DNA from: Calditrichota bacterium
GTDB taxonomy: Bacteria > Calditrichota > Calditrichia > Calditrichales > Calditrichaceae
NCBI GenBank assembly: GCA_003854985.1
Contig: RQOG01000035.1
Coordinates: 62,001-126,000, forward strand
Direction: 5' to 3'
DNA length: 64,000 nt
The translations under genes were made by a program, and so were the position numbers. Below, in pieces: positions 27,243-34,360 of the stretch. The notes below the pieces were generated by a model. That model saw only the letters and a list, made by a program, of their open reading frames with translations, had not been told where the DNA came from and ran no database searches. Each line of letters starts with the position of its first letter. Positions within the stretch are counted from its first letter, which is position 1.

Positions 27243-28364
27243 TTAAAAGCTTATGGTAAGCGAATATCGCATGGTATCCGACAAAGGATGTTCCTCATCA
27301 GACCAGGTATATAAATAACTGAAATCAAATTTAAACATGCTTACTTCAAGTCCTCCGCCGAAGGTAAAAAACTTACGCGCGCCGTAAGAAGGATCTTCAT
27401 AAAAGAACCCGGTCCGGAGTGCGATTAACGAACCATAGTAATATTCTACTCCAATCGAATGGGTTAACCGTCTAAGTTGTTCGCTAAAGCTGTATTTCGT
27501 CCAACTGGACCAGAATATTGCTTTCAGAAAATTATCCGGCGTTCCCGACGAATCCTGTACGGTAAGTTTTTTCCTGTAAACCAGCAGTTTATTCAGATCA
27601 TAAATCACATTTAATTTGTTGAACCCGTCATCATAAGCCGTATAAGCAAGTCCGGCTTTAAGGTTGGTTGGCAAAGGATCGGCCTGTTTCTGATCGATAT
27701 AGGTTATTTTCGGACCTATATTGGATATATTCATGCCTGCATTTAAACGGTTTTCAAAAAATTCAAAGGCCGGCGTCCATAACACACCCAAATCGACCGC
27801 CAGAGAATGCGCCCTGCCCTCGCCTCTTTCATTTCCCACGGTTACTTCGATAGGTGAAAGATCGCTTCGGATATATTTTAACGTTGTTCCAAGCGCCAGA
27901 TTAGGCTTTATTTTCGCCGCATAGGATACGCCGATGGCATATTCCTTGGAATCAAAGGTGCCCAATAGTTCCCCCTGAGCGCTGGTCCATTGATTTTCGC
28001 CAAGATTTAAATAGGTAATGCTGAATCCCAGCATACCGATATCTTCAAGATAAAAACGTGCGGCCAAATAATCATACCACAAATCACTGAAATTAAACTG
28101 TGGCAACCATTTTACGTGCATCAGTGAAATCTGATTTTTAAAATCAAATTCAGGGTCCTCATATTGGAGAGCCAGACCGGCCGGATTCCAGTAAATGGCA
28201 TTTACATCGTTAGGCAGTGCGACTCCGCCTTCGCCCATACCGCCATTCCTGGCTCCCGGGGCAATCATTAAAAATGGCACAGCGGCTTCGCCCTGCGCGA
28301 ATATTTGAGCATCGGGAATAATCATCAAAAGAGTTAAGCTCAATATTCCTAAAATTCTTTTCAT
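27243..28364 (-). CDS. PorV/PorQ family outer-membrane protein
   Basis: 373 residues from the ATG at 28364, chosen because AAGGAGG lies six bases upstream and it begins a clean signal peptide (MKRILGILSLTLLMIIP, ending IFAQGE). The frame extends to 28442 but would run through the leader hairpin. The PorV signature is NGGMGEGGVALPND, then IYWNPAGLAL. The barrel ends SLTISF. PorV-type proteins carry type IX cargo or help anchor it. Unlike the other two PorV genes in the window this one is monocistronic: its own promoter (28547-28575), a structured leader, and a terminator right after the stop. That points to individual regulation. Confidence 0.85.
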   Translation of the reverse strand: MKRILGILSLTLLMIIPDAQIFAQGEAAVPFLMIAPGARNGGMGEGGVALPNDVNAIYWNPAGLALQYEDPEFDFKNQISLMHVKWLPQFNFSDLWYDYLAARFYLEDIGMLGFSITYLNLGENQWTSAQGELLGTFDSKEYAIGVSYAAKIKPNLALGTTLKYIRSDLSPIEVTVGNERGEGRAHSLAVDLGVLWTPAFEFFENRLNAGMNISNIGPKITYIDQKQADPLPTNLKAGLAYTAYDDGFNKLNVIYDLNKLLVYRKKLTVQDSSGTPDNFLKAIFWSSWTKYSFSEQLRRLTHSIGVEYYYGSLIALRTGFFYEDPSYGARKFFTFGGGLEVSMFKFDFSYLYTWSDEEHPLSDTMRYSLTISF

Positions 28365-28377
28365 CCTGAACCTCCTT

Positions 28378-28431
28378 AAAAAAAAATAACCGGTTTTTGG
28401 AAAATCCACCTTTATCCAAAACAACCGGTTA
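28378..28431 (-). terminator. Terminator hairpin in the 5' leader, directly before the ribosome binding site
   Basis: On the minus strand TAACCGGTTGTTTTGGA pairs with TCCAAAAACCGGTTA (two-base bulge) and runs straight into nine T (plus A run 28378-28386), then AAGGAGG and the start codon. It has every mark of an intrinsic terminator, yet leaves no room for a promoter before the gene at 27243-28364. It should therefore act as a leader attenuator of that gene. Confidence 0.75.
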
Positions 28432-28438
28432 GAAATAT

Positions 28439-28513
28439 GCAAACAGTTAAAGGCAGATCTTTTACGATCAATTAAACACGTTTCAATTCAATATAAAACC
28501 TTTAACAATTTGC
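28439..28513 (-). promoter_or_regulatory. Structured 5' leader (candidate cis-regulatory RNA)
   Basis: A 15-bp helix is formed by 28499-28513 and 28439-28453 (minus strand GCAAATTGTTAAAGG with CCTTTAACTGTTTGC; 13 Watson-Crick pairs, one G-U, one U-U). It encloses 45 bases including a GATC-GTAAAA-GATC hairpin (28456-28469). It lies between the promoter at 28547-28575 and the terminator at 28387-28431. I do not recognise a known riboswitch consensus. Confidence 0.55.
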
Positions 28514-28546
28514 GAATAGGCAATCCTTATTTTTAAAATGTTGCAC

Positions 28547-28575
28547 AATATAAAGGCGTATTATAACGAAGTCAA
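28547..28575 (-). promoter_or_regulatory. Promoter of the PorV-family gene at 27243
   Basis: Minus-strand TTGACT (28570-28575), 17-base spacer, TATATT (28547-28552). Start near 28540, giving a 5' leader of about 175 bases. Confidence 0.7.
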
Positions 28576-28612
28576 GTGCAAATTTAATTCCCAAACCGTT
28601 GGTTGATCCAGA

Positions 28613-28777
28613 TCAAAATTTTTCGGCCTCATCGATCAGCATTATCGGAATATCGTCTTCTATCCTGTAAATTAAACGACAGTTGTGACAGATTAATTTA
28701 TCCTCGGCCTCTTTGTACTCCAGATCGCCCTTACATTTTGGACAGGCTAATATTTCAAGTAATTCTTTATTTAGCAT
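28613..28777 (-). CDS. Trm112-like zinc-ribbon protein
   Basis: 54 residues from the ATG at 28777. A longer frame starts at a GTG (28804), but MLNKELLEILACPKCKGDL is the usual family start. Two CxxC knuckles (CPKC and CHNC) form a zinc ribbon, with LIYRIEDDIPIML between them and the end. The family (UPF0434/YcaR, Trm112-like) partners methyltransferases in eukaryotes and archaea; the bacterial role is not settled. Last gene of the run that begins with the DUF2723 gene, after accA (40-base gap). Confidence 0.82.
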   Translation of the reverse strand: MLNKELLEILACPKCKGDLEYKEAEDKLICHNCRLIYRIEDDIPIMLIDEAEKF

Positions 28778-28817
28778 ATTTATAAAATTCCTGATAAGTT
28801 TCACTCATATATCTAAT

Positions 28818-29732
28818 TTATTCTATCCAGGCGCCCATTTTACTGAATTTATCAATCCGCTGATCGATTAGCCTCTCAACAGGGATTTTTAATAATTCCT
28901 TCAAATGTCTGAGGATAGCCTCTTTAACTGCTTTTATGGCTTCCGCATGATTATAATGCGCTCCGCCTTCAGGTTCTTTTAGAACTTCATCAATAATTTT
29001 AAGTTCCTTTAAATCCTCAGCTGTAACTTTCATAGCTTCCGCAGCCAGCGAAGCATTGGCGGCGTCTCTCCACAAAATGGCGGCGCAGCCTTCCGGACTG
29101 ATTACCGAATACCAGCCGTTTTCCATCATTAAAATTCTATCGCCCACTCCGATACCAAGAGCGCCACCGGAAGCGCCTTCGCCAATCACCACATTGATTA
29201 TCGGAACCGGCAGATGGGACATGGCAAACAAATTATAAGCAATAGCTTCCGCCTGGCCCCGTTCTTCGGCGCCAAGACCGGGATAGGCTCCGGGCGTATC
29301 GATAAGCGTAATAACCGGTTTGTTGAATTTGGCGCCCAGTTCCATGATTCTAAGCGCTTTACGATAACCTTCGGGATTCGGCATACCGAAATTCCGATAT
29401 AGTTTGGATTTGGTATCCCGCCCTTTTTGCTGACCGATTAATATGACCGAGTATTCGTCGATCATGCCAAATCCGGCGATTATGGCCGGATCATCCGCAA
29501 AATACCGGTCCCCGTGCAGCTCTTCGAAATAGGAACACATACCATTGATATAGTCCATGGTATAGGGCCGCTGAGGATGACGGGCTAACTGGACTCTTTG
29601 CCAGCGGTCGAGCTTCGAGAAAATTTCCTGTCTTAACTGTTTGGCCTTTTTTTCCAGCCGGTTTATATCATCATCGAGCTCTATGCCTGTTGTTTTTGCA
29701 TACTCGCGCATTTCTACGATTTTTTTCTCCAA
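28818..29732 (-). CDS. accA: Acetyl-CoA carboxylase carboxyltransferase subunit alpha (start uncertain)
   Basis: About 304 residues from TTG at 29732. With AccD it transfers CO2 from biotin to acetyl-CoA, the first step of fatty-acid synthesis. Strong signatures: [26 protein letters not shown], the GQQKGRDTK segment, and [17 protein letters not shown] forming the oxyanion hole. The N-terminal motif expected in AccA ([10 protein letters not shown]) is encoded just upstream in the same frame, but a TAA at 29757-29759 separates it from the ATG at 29784-29786 with a fair SD (MAKKNQGIV, stop). The annotated start is therefore only the first possible one after that stop. accD is not in the window. 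Confidence 0.88.
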   Translation of the reverse strand: MEKKIVEMREYAKTTGIELDDDINRLEKKAKQLRQEIFSKLDRWQRVQLARHPQRPYTMDYINGMCSYFEELHGDRYFADDPAIIAGFGMIDEYSVILIGQQKGRDTKSKLYRNFGMPNPEGYRKALRIMELGAKFNKPVITLIDTPGAYPGLGAEERGQAEAIAYNLFAMSHLPVPIINVVIGEGASGGALGIGVGDRILMMENGWYSVISPEGCAAILWRDAANASLAAEAMKVTAEDLKELKIIDEVLKEPEGGAHYNHAEAIKAVKEAILRHLKELLKIPVERLIDQRIDKFSKMGAWIE

Positions 29733-29794
29733 TTCTAAAATCGGTTTTTCAAAATCTTATACTATTCCCTGATTCTTTTTCGCCATATCAATCC

Positions 29795-30520
29795 CTATTG
29801 TTTGTTAAAAAGAGCGGCGATCCGCAGCCGCCATACCAGAAAAAATGCTTCCCACATTATTTTTCCTGATAACTTTGATTCGCCGAATACCCGGTCTATA
29901 AAAATAATCGGGATTTCGTAAATTTTAAATCCTTTACGCCACGCTTTAAACGTAAGCTCAATCTGGAATGCATAACCATTGGAACTGATTTTTGAAAAAT
30001 CTATATTTTCCAGTACCTTTCTGCGAAAACATTTGAATCCTCCGGTCGCATCACGGACAGGCATACCGGTTACTAACCGGGTATACATATTGGCATAATA
30101 ACTTAATAATAACCGCTTCAAAGGCCAGTTAACAACATTCACACCCTTGATATATCTGGAGCCAAGCACCATATCGTTTTCCTGAATCGCTTTAAGAAAA
30201 TTAGGGATTTCCGCAGGATTGTGGCTGAAATCGGCATCCATTTCAAAAATGTATTCATATCCCTTTTCCAATGCAAATTTAAAGCCGGTAATATAGGCGC
30301 TGCCCAGCCCCATTTTACCCGGTCTTTCAATCAGGTGAATATTCCTGTTAGATTTCATTATTGATTTTACTGCGTCGGCAGTCCCGTCAGGTGAACTATC
30401 ATCAAGAATCAAAATATGAATTCTGGGTTCAGATTTAAAAATTTCTTCGATAATCCGGCTTATGTTCTGAATTTCATTATAAGTCGGAATTATAATTAAT
30501 GCCTTATCCGCCCCGGCCAT
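29795..30520 (-). CDS. Polyprenol-phosphate mannose synthase-like GT2 glycosyltransferase
   Basis: 241 residues. GT-A fold of the dolichol-phosphate mannose synthase type: IIIPTYNEIQNI, DDSSPDGTAD, the EMDADFSHNPAEI metal site, and GSRYIKG, then RDATGGFKCFRR. It would move mannose from GDP-mannose (or another hexose from UDP) onto polyprenyl phosphate at the inner face of the membrane. There are no C-terminal membrane helices, as in the soluble Dpm1 type. Start codon follows the rfbD stop with no gap. With manC (9191-10267) and the DUF2723 protein (34360-37008) it could form a lipid-linked mannosylation route; that link is inference. Confidence 0.85.
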   Translation of the reverse strand: MAGADKALIIIPTYNEIQNISRIIEEIFKSEPRIHILILDDSSPDGTADAVKSIMKSNRNIHLIERPGKMGLGSAYITGFKFALEKGYEYIFEMDADFSHNPAEIPNFLKAIQENDMVLGSRYIKGVNVVNWPLKRLLLSYYANMYTRLVTGMPVRDATGGFKCFRRKVLENIDFSKISSNGYAFQIELTFKAWRKGFKIYEIPIIFIDRVFGESKLSGKIMWEAFFLVWRLRIAALFNKQ

Positions 30521-31414
30521 TTACGACATCATCTCCTTCTTTAACAGCTTTAATGCATCTTCGAGACTATGCGGCTGCCAACCGCTGTAATTTACCAATT
30601 TATCAATTTTAAAAGTAGAATTTTTCGGCCTGGGCGCTTTTTGCTTTAACTGGTTGGTATTGATTTCATGAAGCAAAGATTTATCCAGATTAAAAACTTC
30701 TGCAATAAGATTGGCAAACTCAAACCGGCTTACGGAAGATTCGCTTGAAACATGAAACAGACCAAAGGCTTCTTTTTCCAATAGGCGGCTTATCGCCTCG
30801 CACAGATCAGGCGCATAAGTCGGACTGCCTGCCTGATCGTCGACAACGTTAATTTTATTACCCTGCTGAAGCTGTTCGATGACCCATGTTACAAAATTCT
30901 TCCTGATTCTGGCCCCATTCCCGAATAATATCTGGGTTCTGATAATCTGGTATTCAAAAGGACAGGATTTTATGATATTCTCCGCCGCCAGTTTACTTCT
31001 GCCATAAACGCTGATAGGATCAGGCGGATGTTTTTCTCCATAAGGAGGCGTTTGTCCGTTAAATACATAATCCGTGGAAATCTGTACAAATACAGGTTTT
31101 AAATTTTTGGCTCCTTCAAGAATATTCTCAACGGCGCGGACATTGGCAGCCCAGCATGTCTGAGGATCATCTTCACACTTATCAACATCGGTATAAGCAG
31201 CGGCATTTATAATTATTTCAGGGGAAACTTTTTCGATAAACTCTCTTGTTTCCCTTCGTTTGGATAAATCTATCGGGTGATAGTCAACCTTTAATCCGGA
31301 TATAAAACTTTCGTCTTCAATCGATGCGGCAATTATCTGATTCCCGGAAATAAACTTTTTTACCAGGTTTTGTCCCAGTAAACCATTTGATCCTAAAATT
31401 AAAACTTTTGCCAT
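30521..31414 (-). CDS. rfbD: dTDP-4-dehydrorhamnose reductase
   Basis: 297 residues. Extended short-chain dehydrogenase fold: NAD(P)-binding G8-S-N-G11-L-L-G14, NAAAYTDVDKCEDD, and the catalytic YxxxK pair (Y137, K141 in VYGRSKLAAE). RmlD makes dTDP-L-rhamnose. The partners rmlA, rmlB and rmlC are not in the window. Sequence-related enzymes such as the MAT2B-like reductases cannot be ruled out. Between a PfkB kinase (19-base gap) and the GT2 synthase in a sugar/envelope gene run. Confidence 0.85.
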   Translation of the reverse strand: MAKVLILGSNGLLGQNLVKKFISGNQIIAASIEDESFISGLKVDYHPIDLSKRRETREFIEKVSPEIIINAAAYTDVDKCEDDPQTCWAANVRAVENILEGAKNLKPVFVQISTDYVFNGQTPPYGEKHPPDPISVYGRSKLAAENIIKSCPFEYQIIRTQILFGNGARIRKNFVTWVIEQLQQGNKINVVDDQAGSPTYAPDLCEAISRLLEKEAFGLFHVSSESSVSRFEFANLIAEVFNLDKSLLHEINTNQLKQKAPRPKNSTFKIDKLVNYSGWQPHSLEDALKLLKKEMMS

Positions 31415-31433
31415 TTCAGCTCTTCCTGACTGC

Positions 31434-32330
31434 TTAAATATATTTTTGCAAATATAAAGGCCGGGCTAATCCCTTAGCAGAACCGGCCAGCGCGGCAATC
31501 CGATTGGCATATGCCGCGGCAGATTCTATATTAAACGTGTACATATATTTTAAAGCGAATGCCCCGATAAACACGTCGCCACAACCCGTCGGATCGATTA
31601 CTTTTATGTTATAATCCGAATCGATCCAAAACGTCTGAAAATACTGATCATTTCTTATAATAGTCAAGCTGCCTTTTTCCCCTAAGGTAACCGTCAGAAT
31701 AATATCGTTTTTATTTATATTATCCCTGATAAATTTTTCCGGCGCATTCAGCTTTCCACCGGCGGTTAAAAATTCGTTTTCATTCATCTGAATATAATCA
31801 GACTGATTAAACCATTTCCGCTGTTCAGCGCAGGTTTTGTAATAACGACTGCCATCGTTCTTCCGGCCCAGGGCCAGGCTGTGAAAATCCAAAAAAATCT
31901 TATTCTTAAATTTTGCCCTGATTTTTTTGAAATCCGTAAGGTTAATATCCCATCCGGAAATCATATTCATTATCAGAACATCGGCGTTTAAAAAGGGTTC
32001 AACGGCATCATATTCTAAAGGCGGCAGAGGATAGAGGGATTTTTCTATTCTTTCGGATTGACTGGTATAGCGTAAACTTACTTTATTGTTAGGCTGATTC
32101 AGATATCGAATGCCATCCGGACAAATATTTGGCGATAATTTTAGAAATTCTTCTATCTCCTCCCGTAAATCGCTTCCGGCGTTGCACACCGGTATAATAA
32201 TATCTTCTTTAGTTGTAAAAGCCATTAACGGGCTAATCGTATGGCATAATCCGCCCAGGCTTTGTACACTTTCACCCGAAATACTGATAATTTCATCACG
32301 GATAAAGGTGCCGATAACTAAAAATATCAT
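31434..32330 (-). CDS. PfkB-family sugar kinase
   Basis: 298 residues from the ATG at 32330, which starts MIFLVIGTFIRDEI like other family members. The frame extends to 32384 inside the upstream gene, and I reject that start. Ribokinase fold with the C-terminal signature VIDPTGCGDVFIGAFALKY (the common GAGD is GCGD here; the catalytic Asp is kept). The N-terminal lid region has QSLGGLCHTISPL. Substrate unclear (sugar or nucleoside). Sits between the DUF4837 lipoprotein gene and rfbD. Confidence 0.8.
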   Translation of the reverse strand: MIFLVIGTFIRDEIISISGESVQSLGGLCHTISPLMAFTTKEDIIIPVCNAGSDLREEIEEFLKLSPNICPDGIRYLNQPNNKVSLRYTSQSERIEKSLYPLPPLEYDAVEPFLNADVLIMNMISGWDINLTDFKKIRAKFKNKIFLDFHSLALGRKNDGSRYYKTCAEQRKWFNQSDYIQMNENEFLTAGGKLNAPEKFIRDNINKNDIILTVTLGEKGSLTIIRNDQYFQTFWIDSDYNIKVIDPTGCGDVFIGAFALKYMYTFNIESAAAYANRIAALAGSAKGLARPLYLQKYI

Positions 32331-32349
32331 TATTCTATCAGGAAAAATT

Positions 32350-33399
32350 TTATTCTGTTTTCCGGGTGGAAGAAACAACTTCAAAAGTTCTGGCCATTAT
32401 TTCCAATTGATCCAGATAAGGTTGTTTCAATTTACCCACCGCCTGCACGGCATAATCGATAAAATAGAATTTTGATTTTTCCTTATCATGGACAATATAG
32501 GTTCTGAATGGTCCGCCGACCAAATCGTTATTCGAATCATTACGCCACAGACCGATTATTTTTGTTGCGTGCTTACCCTGAAAATCCGATGTAATTACAT
32601 AACTGTCTTCTCTGACCACATAATCGCCGGAGTAATATTTTTTTGTTATCGTGTCACGAATATCGAACAGCATACCTTCACGCAACAGGGAACTGTCCCC
32701 TTCCATTTCCCAAATAGATAACCAGCGGTCGGGATCGATTCTTCGGAGCCAGACATACCGGTCATCCATATCATGATTTGCGATAAAATAATCATGCTGA
32801 ATTCTGACTTTCCAGCCGAACCGGTTCACAAGAAATTCCTCAAGATCCTCCTGCTCACCGCTATCATAGATACTTTTGCTGAGGCGGTCGAAATAGGCCG
32901 ATTCAAACTTATCATAAATTTCATTCTTCAGGATTTCAAAATTTTCAATAAACTGCGGGGTGTTTTTAGCCATCATAATCAGGCCCAACTGATCGCGGAC
33001 GAACAGATCATTCTTGAAAATATAGAAATATTTACCGTTATCAACGCCATCAATAAATTCTGAGGGGATTTGATTTCGTAAGTATTTATCCACTTCGGAT
33101 TGGCCTGTTGTAGTACCTAAAATAAAAACGTTCATCCGCGATTTATAGTCGTTTAATTCATTTAATCCGATTCTTTTTACATAAAATCTCTTTTCCACAT
33201 GAGGCGTATAAACGATCGTTTCAAACGCCGGTAAAACATCATTTTTAATCTCATTCCAGAAAATTGAATCCGCTAATATTACAATTCTGTGCTGGTATCC
33301 CATAGATGTCGGGCGTATATCGCAGCCATTTGCAAAGATGATAATAACGATGACTAAAATGGAATAAATCCACCTTCTATAAGGATGATCTGATGGCAT
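32350..33399 (-). CDS. DUF4837 family lipoprotein
   Basis: 349 residues from the ATG at 33399, chosen over a TTG one codon earlier because AGGAG lies six bases before it. Lipoprotein signal with lipobox FANGC near residue 25. The body matches the DUF4837 pattern of FCB bacteria: an N-terminal half with IVILADSIFWNEIKN and a C-terminal half with VWLRRIDPDRWLSIWE and HATKIIGLWRNDSN. Function unknown; probably periplasmic or outer-membrane attached. Its 5' end overlaps the flippase-like gene by 23 bases. Confidence 0.8.
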   Translation of the reverse strand: MPSDHPYRRWIYSILVIVIIIFANGCDIRPTSMGYQHRIVILADSIFWNEIKNDVLPAFETIVYTPHVEKRFYVKRIGLNELNDYKSRMNVFILGTTTGQSEVDKYLRNQIPSEFIDGVDNGKYFYIFKNDLFVRDQLGLIMMAKNTPQFIENFEILKNEIYDKFESAYFDRLSKSIYDSGEQEDLEEFLVNRFGWKVRIQHDYFIANHDMDDRYVWLRRIDPDRWLSIWEMEGDSSLLREGMLFDIRDTITKKYYSGDYVVREDSYVITSDFQGKHATKIIGLWRNDSNNDLVGGPFRTYIVHDKEKSKFYFIDYAVQAVGKLKQPYLDQLEIMARTFEVVSSTRKTE

Positions 33400-34360
33400 C
33401 AATATCTCCTTGTTTTATTTTACGTTTCTGGAATATAAATAAACCAGCGCCCCAAACCGAAATTAAAATTGGAATAAGAATATTCATGAACGACAACGAA
33501 ATAGCGGCCGCCTTATCTATGCCAACGACAGAGAGCAGACGCACATATCCGAATTCCCTGACTCCCATACCATTAATCGAAGGCAGCATGGTCAGGATAA
33601 AAGTAACCGGAACCACCATAAAAAGGTAGAAAAGATCTATCTTTAACGAAAAGGATTTTACAATGAAATAATTCATAAAAACAATGGCGATTTGTGAGAA
33701 CAGGGATAATATAAAAACATAAAGAAGTATTCTTCGTCTGGCGCGAAAATAATGAATCGATTCCAGTAGTTTGTTGATTCTTTCGCCGATATGGAAAATT
33801 GTGATCTTATCAAATATTTTTAAGAGCAAAATAAAGGGCCGGCGTCTGATTAAAATATACATAAACCCCAGAATAAATATAAATAGAGTAAAAATAATAT
33901 AAAATACCCGGGCGCTGGTTACATGCTCGGAGATGAAGGCCAGCGATACAATCGCTAAAAATAATGTGGCTGCTATACCTAATATGCGCTCGATGATCAC
34001 GCTGGAAAATCCGTGAGTCCGGTCTCCGGTGGATTCGATGACTTTATATATCCGCACGACATCTCCGCCGATGCTGGTGGGCAAAAAATTATTAAAGAAC
34101 AATCCGATGATATAATACCCGAATAAAGTGCTTATGGGCAATTTGATATGGTAGCCTCTGAGAAGCACATCCCATCGCACCGCCATTAAAGCGATCGAAA
34201 TCAAATAGAGAACAAGAGCATACAAGGCATATACGATTCCATCGGCTTCAACAACCTTTTTCATGGTTTGCAAAATACGCGCCGGATCGGCATCTATAAT
34301 CAAATAGGCCAGCAGTCCGAAGGAGATAACAATTTTTACCGCGTTCTTTAAAAATTGCAT
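33377..34360 (-). CDS. Lysylphosphatidylglycerol synthase TM-region/UPF0104 membrane protein
   Basis: 327 residues with about eight transmembrane helices. Conserved family features: VVLY-like first helices, RWDVLLRG, the FFNNFLPTSIGGDVVRIY loop (hallmark of LPG_synthase_TM proteins) and the MLPSINGMGVREFG loop. Without the catalytic soluble domain of MprF, such proteins are thought to flip or handle lipid-linked molecules. Its start shares one base with the DUF2723 stop. Next to a likely GT-C enzyme and the polyprenol-phosphate mannose synthase-like gene, a role in lipid-linked sugar handling is plausible. Confidence 0.85.
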   Translation of the reverse strand: MQFLKNAVKIVISFGLLAYLIIDADPARILQTMKKVVEADGIVYALYALVLYLISIALMAVRWDVLLRGYHIKLPISTLFGYYIIGLFFNNFLPTSIGGDVVRIYKVIESTGDRTHGFSSVIIERILGIAATLFLAIVSLAFISEHVTSARVFYIIFTLFIFILGFMYILIRRRPFILLLKIFDKITIFHIGERINKLLESIHYFRARRRILLYVFILSLFSQIAIVFMNYFIVKSFSLKIDLFYLFMVVPVTFILTMLPSINGMGVREFGYVRLLSVVGIDKAAAISLSFMNILIPILISVWGAGLFIFQKRKIKQGDIDAIRSSL

